A DNA stretch of 33,396 bases, taken from the NCBI GenBank assembly GCA_029256325.1, contig JAQSYD010000015.1, positions 1 through 33,396 of the forward strand, given 5' to 3'. The notes beneath the pieces were generated by a model. That model was given only the letters and a program-made list of their open reading frames with translations. It did no database searches and was not told the origin of the DNA. Below are positions 1 through 7,942 of the stretch, piece by piece. Both the position numbers and the translations under genes were made by a program. Source of the DNA: Clostridia bacterium. Lineage in GTDB: Bacteria > Bacillota > Clostridia > Lutisporales > Lutisporaceae. The stretch's first letter is position 1, and each line of letters begins with the position of its first letter.

Positions 1-1
1 G

Positions 2-1894
2 GAATATTTTGCAGGAGAATATGATGTAATTGTAATAGGGGCAGGTCATGCAGGCTGTGAATCAGCTTTGGCATGCGCAAGAATGGGGTTAAAGACACTG
101 GTTACTGCTATTAATCTTGATAGTGTGGCAATGATGCCTTGCAATCCTTCTATTGGCGGACCTGCCAAGGGTAATTTGGTGAGAGAGCTGGATGCTTTGG
201 GTGGAGAAATGGGTGTAAATACGGATAAGACAATGATCCAGATTAGAATGTTAAACACTAAAAAGGGCCCAGCTGTTAGAAGCCTAAGGGCTCAAGTTGA
301 CAAAAAACAATATCAGGATAGAATGAAATATGTTCTAGAGTGTCAAGAGAATTTACAGCTTAAGCAAGCTGAGATTGTGAAAATTAATATTGAAAATGGT
401 AGAGTTACCGGTGTAGTAACTCATCTTGGTGCGGTTTTTAATGCCAAGTGTATTGTAATTGCTTCCGGTACATATCTCAGAAGTAAAATTGTGATAGGTG
501 AAGTAAGTTACGATGGAGGTCCAAACGGTTTATTCCCGGCTATGAAACTATCTAGCAGCTTAGAAGAGGCAGGAATTACTTTGAGGAGATTCAAAACGGG
601 TACACCTGCTAGAATTGATGGAAGAACAGTAGTATTTGAAGAAATGTCAGAACAACCTGGAGATGAAAATATCAATACTTTTTCTTTCATGACTGGAGAC
701 ATTAAGCTGGACCAGCTCCCATGCTATTTAACTTACACCAATGAAGATACACATAGAATTATAAGAGATAATCTGCATAGATCACCATTGTACACTGGTG
801 ATATCGTAGGCGTCGGACCTAGGTATTGCCCTTCTATAGAGACTAAAATCATTAGTTTTCCTGATAAGGATGCGCATCAGATCTTTGTTGAGCCGGAGGG
901 TGTTTTTACAAGAGAGATGTATGTTCAGGGCATGAGCTCCAGCTTGCCTGAGGATGTTCAAATTGAAATGCTGCATAGTATTGAAGGATTGAAAGATGCA
1001 CACATTATGAGACCGGCTTATGCCATTGAGTATGATTGTGTAGATACAACACAGTTAAAGCTTAGCCTTGAGTCTAAGCTAGTCGAAGGCTTGTTTTTTG
1101 CCGGACAGATTAATGGAAGCTCAGGTTATGAGGAAGCTGCGGCGCAAGGCATTATTGCTGGCATAAATGCAGCTTTGAAGGTTCAAAACAAAGAACCTTT
1201 CATCATTGATAGATCAGAAGGCTATATAGGTGTTCTGGTTGATGACTTGGTTACGAAGGGAACAAATGAACCTTATAGAATGATGACCTCTAGATCAGAG
1301 TATAGACTAATACTTCGGCAAGACAATGCAGATTGGCGTCTTACGCAGAAGGGCTATGACATAGGTCTTGTGTCAGAAGAGAGATATCAAAGGTTTATAC
1401 AAAAGAAAAATATCGTTGATCGCGAGATTGAGCGATTGAAGAATAAGCGAGTCACAAGTACAGAAAATGTTGTAAACTACTTGGATAAATACCAAAGCGC
1501 TGAAATAAGAGGCGGTATTTCTTTGTATGAGCTTTTAAAACGCCCTGAAATAAGCTATTTTACCATGATGGAAATAGATGAAGAATTTGCATCTCTTGAT
1601 AGAGAAGCAGGTGAACAAGTGGAAATACAGGTGAAGTATGAAGGTTATATTAAAAAGCAATTAACACAAGCAGAGCAGTTTAAAAAGCTTGAGAACAAGA
1701 AAATGCCTGGAACTTTAGATTATAATATGATAAGAGGTTTATCTTTAGAAGCACAACAGAAGCTCTCTGATATTAGACCGGACAATTTAGGGCAAGCCTC
1801 TAGAATATCTGGCGTTTCGCCTGCAGATATATCTGTTTTAATGGTTTATATGGAGCAGATGAGAAGAAGCAGAAGGAGTGATACCAATGAATAG
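2..1894 (+). CDS. mnmG: MnmG, tRNA uridine-5-carboxymethylaminomethyl modification enzyme (start codon missing)
   Basis: With MnmE, this FAD enzyme installs the carboxymethylaminomethyl (or aminomethyl) group on wobble uridine 34 of certain tRNAs. The frame is open from base 2, and the visible protein (about 630 residues) begins [20 protein letters not shown], the family's dinucleotide-binding start. Family members are about 630 residues, so only the initiator and perhaps one or two residues lie before the window. Other family segments are [11 protein letters not shown], the [11 protein letters not shown] region, [24 protein letters not shown] with the conserved Cys, and [19 protein letters not shown]. 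The end overlaps rsmG by 8 bases, so the two are translationally coupled. A TTG at base 68 could be taken as a start but would cut off the FAD-binding motif. Identification is very secure. Confidence 0.97.
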   Translation, partial: EYFAGEYDVIVIGAGHAGCESALACARMGLKTLVTAINLDSVAMMPCNPSIGGPAKGNLVRELDALGGEMGVNTDKTMIQIRMLNTKKGPAVRSLRAQVDKKQYQDRMKYVLECQENLQLKQAEIVKINIENGRVTGVVTHLGAVFNAKCIVIASGTYLRSKIVIGEVSYDGGPNGLFPAMKLSSSLEEAGITLRRFKTGTPARIDGRTVVFEEMSEQPGDENINTFSFMTGDIKLDQLPCYLTYTNEDTHRIIRDNLHRSPLYTGDIVGVGPRYCPSIETKIISFPDKDAHQIFVEPEGVFTREMYVQGMSSSLPEDVQIEMLHSIEGLKDAHIMRPAYAIEYDCVDTTQLKLSLESKLVEGLFFAGQINGSSGYEEAAAQGIIAGINAALKVQNKEPFIIDRSEGYIGVLVDDLVTKGTNEPYRMMTSRSEYRLILRQDNADWRLTQKGYDIGLVSEERYQRFIQKKNIVDREIERLKNKRVTSTENVVNYLDKYQSAEIRGGISLYELLKRPEISYFTMMEIDEEFASLDREAGEQVEIQVKYEGYIKKQLTQAEQFKKLENKKMPGTLDYNMIRGLSLEAQQKLSDIRPDNLGQASRISGVSPADISVLMVYMEQMRRSRRSDTNE

Positions 1895-2603
1895 CAGTAT
1901 ATTACAGCAAGGATTGCAGCAATTAAATATAGAGGCTACACCTGAGACCCTAGACAAGTTTGAATTGCTGAAAGGACTTTTGGTTGAGTGGAATGAAAAG
2001 ATCAATTTGACAGCAATAACGGAGTCTAAAGAAGTTGACATAAAGCATTTTGTTGATTCAGCCACTTGTTTAGCTACAGGATATATCAAAGATGGCCATG
2101 AAGTTATAGACGTTGGCACAGGAGCTGGATTTCCTGGTGTTCCTGTTAAGATATTAAATGCTAGCTTAAAAGTTACGTTATTGGACTCCTTAAATAAAAG
2201 AATTAAGTATTTGGAAGATGTCGTTAATAAGCTAGAATTAAAGGAGGTTACCCTTGTACATTCTAGAGCAGAGGATGGCGGTATGAATAAGCTCTATCGT
2301 GAAAAATACGATATTGCATTATCACGAGCAGTAGCTGCTATGAATATTTTATGTGAATATTGTTTGCCTTTTGTAAAAGTAGGTGGTTACTTTATTTGTC
2401 AGAAGGGTCCATCTTATAAGGAAGAACTGGAAAGTGCTCAAAATGCCATCGATGTTCTTGGAGGTAAAATAAGAGAAGTAAAAGGCTTTAAATTACCAAA
2501 CAGTGAGATCACACATTATATAATTATCATCCAAAAGATTAAAGCTACACCGCCAAAATATCCTAGGAAAGCGGGAAAACCAGCAGCAGAGCCGGTAATT
2601 TGA
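1887..2603 (+). CDS. rsmG: RsmG, 16S rRNA (guanine527-N7)-methyltransferase
   Basis: This SAM-dependent methyltransferase makes m7G527 in 16S rRNA; it is the old GidB. The protein is 238 residues, the usual length. The Rossmann SAM-binding loop [17 protein letters not shown] is clear, and the N-terminal stretch [13 protein letters not shown] is a family signature. The ATG at 1887 is chosen because the Shine-Dalgarno site AGAAGGAG at 1870-1877 is 9 bases upstream; a GTG at 1878 would directly abut that site. The start overlaps the end of mnmG. The C-terminal tail is rich in Lys and Pro. It is the standard partner of mnmG next to the origin. Confidence 0.96.
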   Translation: MNSSILQQGLQQLNIEATPETLDKFELLKGLLVEWNEKINLTAITESKEVDIKHFVDSATCLATGYIKDGHEVIDVGTGAGFPGVPVKILNASLKVTLLDSLNKRIKYLEDVVNKLELKEVTLVHSRAEDGGMNKLYREKYDIALSRAVAAMNILCEYCLPFVKVGGYFICQKGPSYKEELESAQNAIDVLGGKIREVKGFKLPNSEITHYIIIIQKIKATPPKYPRKAGKPAAEPVI

Positions 2604-2673
2604 CATGAAAGTCAGATTATGTAGATAAATAATCAGAGGCTAATAGGAATTTGTAGAAGGAAGTTATAGCTTT

Positions 2674-2702
2674 TTGGCGAATAATTTATTCTATATTATT
2701 AT
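2674..2702 (+). promoter_or_regulatory. Candidate sigma-A promoter for noc
   Basis: TTGGCG at 2674-2679 and TATTAT at 2697-2702 are separated by 17 bases, in the 117-base gap after rsmG. The match is moderate. No terminator is visible after rsmG, so noc may also be read from the mnmG-rsmG transcript. Confidence 0.35.
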
Positions 2703-2732
2703 TGTACAAGCTTATATAAATTGAGAGGAATG

Positions 2733-3533
2733 ATGGACTTGAGTGAAAATTTGGTAGTTAAGAATATACCGGTTGACCGAATAGCACCCAATCCTTATCA
2801 GCCACGAAAAGAGTTTAGTAAAAGTGCTTTAGAAGAATTGTCAGCATCTATTAGACAATATGGGGTGTTACAGCCTATAAATGTTAGAAGTATAGGCGAT
2901 AATTTTTATGAACTTATTTCGGGGGAAAGAAGGCTTAGGGCCTCTAAGCTGGCAGGATTGGGTGATATCCCTGCTGTGATCAATGAGGTGGTTGAGCATG
3001 ATTCGGCTGTAATAGCACTTATAGAAAATCTACAAAGAGAAGATTTGAACTTTATTGAAGAGGCAGAGGGATATTTTAATCTAATAAATGACCATGGAAT
3101 GACACAGGAGGAATTGGCACAGAAAGTAGGCAAAAAGCAATCGACTGTTGCCAACAAGCTCAGACTTCTTAAACTTCCACAAGATGTTAAGAAGTCTATA
3201 TTAGAAAACGGTCTTACAGAAAGACATGCTAGAGCTTTATTAAAGCTTCCGGATGAGTCCATGCAAAACAAAGCTCTTAAAGTGATTTTGAAGAAGCAGC
3301 TCAATGTCAAAAGGACAGAGGAAATGATAGAAAAGATGTTGAATGAAGCTGCTGCCGGACAAGAACCTAAGACTGAGCGAAAAATGAAGGGTAAAATCAG
3401 CTATAATATTTATGTTAATACAATAAAGAATACATACAAAGATATCATTAAAACAGGATATAAAATTGATTATGATCAGGTTGATAAGGGTGAATATATA
3501 GAAATTACCTTAAAGGTACCAAAAAACGCATAA
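2733..3533 (+). CDS. noc: Noc-type ParB-like nucleoid occlusion protein
   Basis: This ParB-family DNA-binding CTP switch protein is 267 residues from the ATG at 2733. The N-terminal nucleotide-binding domain has ISGERRLRASKLAGL and ALIENLQREDLN; a helix-turn-helix region, EELAQKVGKKQSTVANKLRL, follows, then a Lys-rich linker and a dimerisation end. At the four positions known to separate Noc from ParB (Caulobacter ParB numbering 173/179/184/201) it reads Gln, Lys, Lys, Arg, the Noc-type set. This supports noc over a second parB, as does its place just after rsmG. In-frame starts also exist at TTG 2721, ATG 2730 and TTG 2739 around the weak site GAGAGG at 2723-2728. None adds the amphipathic N-terminal helix that anchors Bacillus Noc to the membrane. 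No Noc binding site (ATTTCCCGGGAAAT) was spotted in the window. Confidence 0.85.
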   Translation: MDLSENLVVKNIPVDRIAPNPYQPRKEFSKSALEELSASIRQYGVLQPINVRSIGDNFYELISGERRLRASKLAGLGDIPAVINEVVEHDSAVIALIENLQREDLNFIEEAEGYFNLINDHGMTQEELAQKVGKKQSTVANKLRLLKLPQDVKKSILENGLTERHARALLKLPDESMQNKALKVILKKQLNVKRTEEMIEKMLNEAAAGQEPKTERKMKGKISYNIYVNTIKNTYKDIIKTGYKIDYDQVDKGEYIEITLKVPKNA

Positions 3534-3574
3534 AGTAGTGCAAGCTGCTTTTTCTATATATGTAAAAGAATTTT

Positions 3575-3616
3575 AAAGGCTATCATTGATTTATATTTTT
3601 CAATGATAGCCTTTTT
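3575..3616. terminator. Bidirectional hairpin between noc and the convergent GDT1 gene
   Basis: AAAGGCTATCATTG (3575-3588) pairs perfectly with CAATGATAGCCTTT (3601-3614) over a 12-base loop and is followed by a short T run. It lies between two convergent genes and its A-rich left flank gives a weaker U tract on the minus strand, so it can serve both. Confidence 0.8.
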
Positions 3617-3618
3617 GA

Positions 3619-3888
3619 TTATATCTTACCCGATAATATCAGTGCGCCCATGAGTATGAAGAGTACACCAGCCACATTTTGTATATAATTTGGTGGAACG
3701 TATTTTGCCAAATATGTACCTGCGAATACACCAATAAAGGAAGAGCAAATAAGAGCTAAGCTAGCTCCTATGAATACAGGGGTAACCGAGTTTGATTTCG
3801 CTGACAAAAGCATGGTAGCAAGCTGTGTTTTATCTCCTAACTCAGCGATAAAGACTAAACAGAATGTATAAAGTATAGCTTTAAGCAT
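3619..3888 (-). CDS. Small TMEM165/GDT1 (UPF0016) family membrane transporter
   Basis: The product is an 89-residue membrane protein carrying one copy of the family signature, FIAELGDKTQLATMLL, near its N-terminus, with about three hydrophobic segments. GDT1/TMEM165 proteins are cation transporters linked to Mn2+ and Ca2+ in better-studied members. Two-copy versions have about 200 residues; one-copy versions like this presumably work as dimers. An ATG lies 15 bases further upstream, but its codons contain the Shine-Dalgarno site AAGGAGG, placed 5 bases before the ATG at 3888, which is therefore chosen. The gene sits opposite to its neighbours between noc and parA. The leader is too short for a yybP-ykoY manganese riboswitch, which often precedes such genes. 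The ion transported here is not shown by the sequence. Confidence 0.85.
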   Translation of the reverse strand: MLKAILYTFCLVFIAELGDKTQLATMLLSAKSNSVTPVFIGASLALICSSFIGVFAGTYLAKYVPPNYIQNVAGVLFILMGALILSGKI

Positions 3889-4014
3889 TTTATCCTCCTT
3901 CATAATGAAAAAATCAATTATTATATTATATTTGTTTTATGCCATGATATTACAATCCTTTTTATATACATGATTTTCCATAAAAATATTTAATTTTACA
4001 TGTATATTGAAGTT

Positions 4015-4043
4015 TTTACTTTAATATTCAACTAGTTTATTAT
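4015..4043 (+). promoter_or_regulatory. Candidate promoter of the parA-parB operon
   Basis: TTTACT at 4015-4020, a 17-base spacer and TATTAT at 4038-4043 lie about 50 bases before the parA start. The region is nearly pure A+T, so chance matches are likely. Confidence 0.35.
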
Positions 4044-4097
4044 ATTATAGATATATGAGTAATATTAATAATATTTAAGTTGTTAAGGGGTGTGGGT

Positions 4098-4770
4098 ATG
4101 GCAAAAGCAATTAGATCCTCAAGGAAATACTACAAGTGGTATTGGAATTGATAAAAATGAGGTTGAATATGATATTTATGATACGCTGATAAATGGTATT
4201 GAACCTAAAAAGTGTATTGTAGAAACCAATCAAGAAAATCTATATCTAATACCCTCTAGTGTACAGCTGGCCGGTGCGGAAATAGAGTTGACTACACTAA
4301 AGCAGCGTGAGTTGAAGCTAAAGGATTGCATTGATAATATCAGAGATCAGTTTGATTTTATTTTCATCGATTGCCCGCCGTCCTTAGGACTTTTATCCAT
4401 TAATGCCCTGTCTGCAGTAGATAGTGTGCTTATACCTATACAATGTGAGTATTATGCATTAGAGGGTGTTAGCCAGCTGATGAATACAATTAAGCTTGTC
4501 AAAAAGAGCTTAAATCCGGAATTAGAGGTTGAAGGTGTCGTTTTAAGTATGTTTGACGGACGAACCAACCTTTCTATACAGGTGGTAGACGAAGTTAAAA
4601 AGTATTTTAAAGGTAAGGTATATTCAACGATGATACCAAGAAACGTAAGACTTGCTGAAGCTCCAAGCTTTGGACTTTCTATTATAAAGTATGATGAAAA
4701 ATCTAAGGGGGCGGAAGCCTATAGTGAGCTGGCAGAAGAATTTATATATTTAAGTGAAGGTGCAAGCTAA
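4098..4770 (+). pseudogene. parA: ParA/Soj chromosome-partition ATPase with the Walker A region deleted out of frame
   Basis: ParA ATPases work with ParB-parS in segregating origins and, in Bacillus, also modulate DnaA. The Shine-Dalgarno TTAAGGGG (4083-4090) leads to ATG 4098, which encodes MAKAI, the normal Soj start. The next bases read directly into the DPQGNTTSGIG segment, but in another frame. Translation from 4098 therefore stops at TGA 4149 after 17 codons. The segment that normally lies between, including KGGVGKTT, is absent from the window. By the spacing of Bacillus Soj about 33 codons plus two bases (roughly 101 bp) are missing. The remaining 218 codons are undamaged (FIFIDCPPSLGLLSINAL; an end typical of Soj). 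A GTG at 4090 could open this frame (226 codons) but has no convincing ribosome site of its own. The change is either a real loss or an assembly gap. Confidence 0.85.
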
Positions 4771-5603
4771 TGAAAAAGAATGGATTAGGTAAAGGACTAG
4801 GTGCCTTAATAAGAGAGAACGAACATGATATTAATTCATCAGTAACTGAGTTGAAAATTACTGAATTAGAAGCAAATCAGAATCAACCCAGACGTTTTTT
4901 TGATGATCAAGCTTTACAGGAGTTATCTGGCTCTATTAAGGAACATGGTGTAGTACAGCCTATCATCGTAAGAAAACTGGACGACAGTTATCAAATTGTA
5001 GCCGGTGAGAGAAGATGGAGAGCTGCCAGATTAGCAGGTCTTAAGACCGTGCCTGTTATTATAAAGGATTACAGCAATGTGCAAGTAATGCAAATTGCGC
5101 TTATAGAAAATCTTCAAAGGCAGGATTTAAACTCTATTGAAGAAGCGTTGGCATATAAAAGCCTAATTGAAGAGCATGATATGACACAAGAAAGAATTTC
5201 TGAAAAAATTGGCAAAAGCCGATCTGCCATTGCAAATACTTTGAGGCTGCTTAATTTGCCTGAAGAAATTAAGAATATGGTTGTACACGGTAAAATTTCT
5301 GCTGGACATGCAAGAGCACTTTTAGCCATAGAGGATAAGAACAAGCAATTAGAGATTGCTCACAAAATTGTTGAACAGCAATTGAATGTTCGTGATATAG
5401 AAAAGCTCGTCATGCAGAAAGACAATAAGGATGAAAAGAAAGAAAACAAAAAAGATGTAGAAATTATAGAACTAGAAGAGCGATTGAAAAATACCTTTGC
5501 TACTAAAGTTAATATAATACATAAGAAGAATAAGGGTAAAATAGAAATAGAGTATTATAGCAATGATGACTTGGAAAGAATTTTAGAGCTGCTGCAAAAA
5601 TAG
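4770..5603 (+). CDS. parB: ParB/Spo0J chromosome-partition protein
   Basis: ParB binds parS and spreads or slides along DNA as a CTP-dependent clamp that helps load SMC and segregate origins. The protein is 277 residues. It opens with the Spo0J-type start MKKNGLGKGLGALI, which in Bacillus stimulates the Soj ATPase. It then has the CTP-binding motifs VAGERRWRAARLAGL and ALIENLQRQDLN, the helix-turn-helix ERISEKIGKSRSAIANTLRL, a Lys/Glu-rich linker and a C-terminal dimerisation domain. At the parS-specificity positions it has Arg, Thr, Asn, Gly (173/179/184/201), with Arg and Thr as expected for parS recognition. Its ATG overlaps the last base of the parA TAA, and its own GAAGGTG site is at 4756-4762, so it can be translated without complete parA translation. 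The gene appears intact. Confidence 0.95.
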   Translation: MKKNGLGKGLGALIRENEHDINSSVTELKITELEANQNQPRRFFDDQALQELSGSIKEHGVVQPIIVRKLDDSYQIVAGERRWRAARLAGLKTVPVIIKDYSNVQVMQIALIENLQRQDLNSIEEALAYKSLIEEHDMTQERISEKIGKSRSAIANTLRLLNLPEEIKNMVVHGKISAGHARALLAIEDKNKQLEIAHKIVEQQLNVRDIEKLVMQKDNKDEKKENKKDVEIIELEERLKNTFATKVNIIHKKNKGKIEIEYYSNDDLERILELLQK

Positions 5604-5645
5604 CGGAAATAAGCTTATAAGGCTTTTAAACGCAAATTAACGCAA

Positions 5646-5661
5646 TGTTTCACGTGAAACA
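5646..5661. promoter_or_regulatory. parS site 1
   Basis: TGTTTCACGTGAAACA is a perfect 16-base palindrome identical to the consensus parS, 43 bases after the parB stop codon. Confidence 0.97.
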
Positions 5662-5728
5662 ATTTGTTGTTGAACAAAATGCGTTCTTTATACCAGGTCA
5701 TTAGAAGTTGCCGTCAGAATTCAGAAAA

Positions 5729-5744
5729 TGTTTCACGTGAAACA
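5729..5744. promoter_or_regulatory. parS site 2, touching the Shine-Dalgarno of the next gene
   Basis: This is a second perfect TGTTTCACGTGAAACA, 83 bases after the first. Its last A adjoins the AAGGAG ribosome site (5745-5750) of the desulfurase-like gene that starts at 5757. Confidence 0.97.
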
Positions 5745-5756
5745 AAGGAGAGTATA

Positions 5757-6905
5757 ATGATATATTTTGACAATGCAGCGACCACATATCCAAAACCGGA
5801 AGTTGTATATCAAGCAGTAAATAAATGTATGAGAGAATATTGTGCGAATCCGGGTAGATCGGGACATAAACTTTCTATGGAAGCCGGAAGAGTTGTATTA
5901 GAAGCTAGAGAACTACTAGCAGAATTATTTGGTACAAAAAGATCGGACAATATCATTTTTGGACTAAATGCGACGGATGCATTAAATACCGCCATAAAGG
6001 GTTTGTCTAATAAAGGAGATCACATCATAACCACAAGTATGGAGCATAATTCTGTGTTGCGGCCTTTAAAACAATTGGAAAGTCAAGAAATTGAAACTAC
6101 AATTGTTCGGTGCAGTGAAACAGGAGAACTAAACCTAGCAGAGCTAGAAGCCAATATAAAAAGCAATACTAAAATGATCATTACAACACATGCTTCAAAT
6201 GTTACCGGCACGCTAATGCCTATAAAAGAAATAGGGGAAATTGCAAGGCGTAGAAAGCTATTATACATAATAGATACAGCACAAACGGCGGGAACTTATA
6301 AATTGAATGTATCTGATATAAATGTTGATGTGCTGACTTTTACAGGGCATAAGGGGTTAATGGGACCTCAAGGAGTAGGGGGTTTCTATATTAGAGAAGG
6401 AGTTGCATTGCGTCAAATGAGAGAGGGCGGAACCGGCAGTAGTTCTGACTCTCTTATACAACCGGAAATACTTCCTGATAAATTTGAAAGCGGCACGCCT
6501 AATACACCAGGAATAGCAGGCTTGGCGGCTGGACTAAAATTTATAAAAGAGATAGGAATTGAGCAAATAAGAAAACATGAAGAAGAAATAACAAGTTATT
6601 TCTTAAAGCAGTTATCAGAAATAGACGATATAATGGTATATGGACCCCAAAACATGCTTAAACAAGCGCCAGTTGTTGCGTTAAATATTAAAACTAAGAC
6701 ATCTGCAGAGGTAAGCTTTATACTGGATAATCAGTTCGATATTGCGACAAGACCTGGACTTCACTGTGCACCTTTGGCACATCAAACCATAGGAACAAAG
6801 GGACAAGGGGCTGTAAGATTTAGTTTTGGATATTTCAATACAGTTGATGAGATCGATGAGGCAATTCGTGCTTTGAAAGCTATAGCAAAAGAGGAGTGCT
6901 TTTAA
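5757..6905 (+). CDS. Cysteine desulfurase-like class V aminotransferase (EF2568 type)
   Basis: This is a PLP-dependent fold type I enzyme of 382 residues. It begins MIYFDNAATTYPKPEVV, has the PLP lysine in FTGHKGLMGPQGVGG (Lys199) and a candidate active-site cysteine in RPGLHCAPLAHQTIGT (Cys337). The family that matches by memory is the EF2568-type cysteine desulfurase group, whose physiological sulfur acceptor is not well defined; no scaffold gene such as iscU is adjacent. ATG 5757 follows AAGGAG by 6 bases. The open frame extends upstream through parS 2 (NVSRETK), but no start there has a ribosome site. The DUF4446 gene follows two bases after the stop codon, so the two are co-transcribed. 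Its link to chromosome partition may be only positional. Confidence 0.9.
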   Translation: MIYFDNAATTYPKPEVVYQAVNKCMREYCANPGRSGHKLSMEAGRVVLEARELLAELFGTKRSDNIIFGLNATDALNTAIKGLSNKGDHIITTSMEHNSVLRPLKQLESQEIETTIVRCSETGELNLAELEANIKSNTKMIITTHASNVTGTLMPIKEIGEIARRRKLLYIIDTAQTAGTYKLNVSDINVDVLTFTGHKGLMGPQGVGGFYIREGVALRQMREGGTGSSSDSLIQPEILPDKFESGTPNTPGIAGLAAGLKFIKEIGIEQIRKHEEEITSYFLKQLSEIDDIMVYGPQNMLKQAPVVALNIKTKTSAEVSFILDNQFDIATRPGLHCAPLAHQTIGTKGQGAVRFSFGYFNTVDEIDEAIRALKAIAKEECF

Positions 6906-6907
6906 GA

Positions 6908-7423
6908 ATGGAAAATATTAATATTATACTAAAAGATTATTTGAATCCCATAATAATGACCCTTTGTTTATTACTTTTCGTAAGCTTTATCTGGAATATT
7001 GCATTATCAGTTCAGTTTACAATGCTTAACAAAAGATATAAAAAGTTTATGAGAGGGACCTCGGGTAAAAATATTGAGGGAATGATATTAGAGGAGCTAG
7101 AAAATTTAAAGGCTAATGATGTAAAGTTTAATGCAATAAACTCAAGAATAGGAGTAATGCAGGATCAGTTGGACAGATGTTTGCAAAAGCACAGTATCGT
7201 CAGGTACAATGCTTTTAACGATACAGGCAGTGATTTGAGCTATTCTATTGCTTTTATGGATAATTTGGACAATGGAATAGCGATTACAGGAATTTATGGT
7301 AGGAATGAGTTTATAGGCTATGCTAAGCCGGTTGAAAATGGAAGTTCAAGTTATCCATTATCAGTAGAAGAGCAAATGGCGATTAGCAGATGCCAGAAGA
7401 CGAGAGCATCAAATAAGGGGTAG
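6908..7423 (+). CDS. DUF4446 family membrane-anchored protein
   Basis: The protein has 171 residues. An N-terminal membrane segment (about residues 14-36) is followed by a basic stretch, a coiled-coil-like middle and a conserved C-terminal domain. That domain contains VRYNAFNDTGSDLSYSIAFM, GIAITGIYGRNE and YAKPVENGSSSYPLSVEEQ, matching DUF4446 as remembered from clostridial parB neighbourhoods. The function is unknown. ATG 6908 is used with the GAGGAG at 6891-6896, which lies inside the end of the preceding gene; the gap between the stop and this start is two bases, implying coupled translation. Confidence 0.88.
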   Translation: MENINIILKDYLNPIIMTLCLLLFVSFIWNIALSVQFTMLNKRYKKFMRGTSGKNIEGMILEELENLKANDVKFNAINSRIGVMQDQLDRCLQKHSIVRYNAFNDTGSDLSYSIAFMDNLDNGIAITGIYGRNEFIGYAKPVENGSSSYPLSVEEQMAISRCQKTRASNKG

Positions 7424-7427
7424 GAAT

Positions 7428-7473
7428 AAAAAAACCATCTGTACAGAATAATATATCTGGAGGTGGTTTTTTT
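7428..7473 (+). promoter_or_regulatory. Hairpin covering the Shine-Dalgarno of the YkuS-like gene
   Basis: Bases 7428-7440 (seven A then CCATCT) pair with 7461-7473 (AGGTGG then seven T) as a 13-bp stem with one G-U pair and a 20-base loop. The 3' arm contains most of the ribosome site GGAGGTGG (7459-7466) and runs into the TTG start at 7472. It looks like an intrinsic terminator for the upstream operon and would also hide the ribosome site in longer transcripts. Confidence 0.7.
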
Positions 7474-7759
7474 GAATATTGCAATACAAAGGGGTTTGGG
7501 CTTGGATAGTCTAAAGAGCACTTTGCAAGGGTTGGGTCACAATGTGTTTTACATAGGTGAAAATCAAGCTGCAGATGCTGTACTATATAATGAACCGGAT
7601 ACACATCCTTATTATGATGTAAATAACATTCCCTCTGCAACAGCGTCAGTTGCTGACGAAAATGCAGCATATGGAGCACTGCTAGTAAATGTTTCGAATA
7701 AAACAGAAGATGAAATAGTAAGGATACTGACCAGCAGAGTATATAGCCCATTATTTTAA
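7472..7759 (+). CDS. YkuS/UPF0180-like small protein
   Basis: The product is 95 residues. It starts MNIAIQRGLGLDSLKSTLQG, continues GHNVFYIGENQAADAVLYNE and ends with VNVSNKTEDEIVRILTSR, a layout recalled from the YkuS (UPF0180) family of small soluble Firmicutes proteins with no established function. The TTG at 7472 is chosen because GGAGGTGG ends 5 bases before it; a GTG at 7463 lies inside that site. An inverted repeat covers the ribosome site, so expression may be controlled at translation or by readthrough. A strong terminator follows, which makes this the last gene of the parAB transcription unit or a single-gene unit. Confidence 0.72.
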   Translation: MNIAIQRGLGLDSLKSTLQGLGHNVFYIGENQAADAVLYNEPDTHPYYDVNNIPSATASVADENAAYGALLVNVSNKTEDEIVRILTSRVYSPLF

Positions 7760-7800
7760 AACAAAGAGTGATGTTATAATAATGCATCACTCTTTGTTTT
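7758..7800 (+). terminator. Intrinsic terminator after the YkuS-like gene
   Basis: AAAACAAAGAGTGATG (7758-7773) pairs over all 16 bases with CATCACTCTTTGTTTT (7785-7800) around an 11-base loop, with the 3' arm ending in T. Confidence 0.9.
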
Positions 7801-7901
7801 AGGGGATAGATAATTAAATCTTATTTTATAACAATTACTGACACAATGCTTAAAAATAAATCATAAATGTACAACAATTTGTTTAAATGGTACAAGCTTT
7901 A

Positions 7902-7910
7902 TGTTATAAT
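7902..7910 (+). promoter_or_regulatory. Extended -10 promoter of the histidine kinase gene
   Basis: TGTTATAAT is a full TGnTATAAT extended -10 element, 32 bases before the ATG at 7943. The -35 region is weak (TTTAAA at 7882-7887, 17-base spacer). Confidence 0.6.
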
Positions 7911-7942
7911 TCTACTGTAATAAAGTGGAAATGGGGTTTATC

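Noticed and set aside
68-70. TTG as the start of mnmG
   Set aside because: The frame stays open to base 2 and the upstream codons encode the conserved FAD-binding motif; the true start is outside the window.
3889-3960. Manganese riboswitch (yybP-ykoY) before the GDT1 gene
   Set aside because: The upstream stretch is very AT-rich and too short, and the conserved loops are not visible.
5664-5756. N-terminal extension of the desulfurase-like protein through parS 2
   Set aside because: The 31 extra codons have no ribosome site and encode only parS-derived sequence, whereas ATG 5757 has a strong site and the family's normal start.
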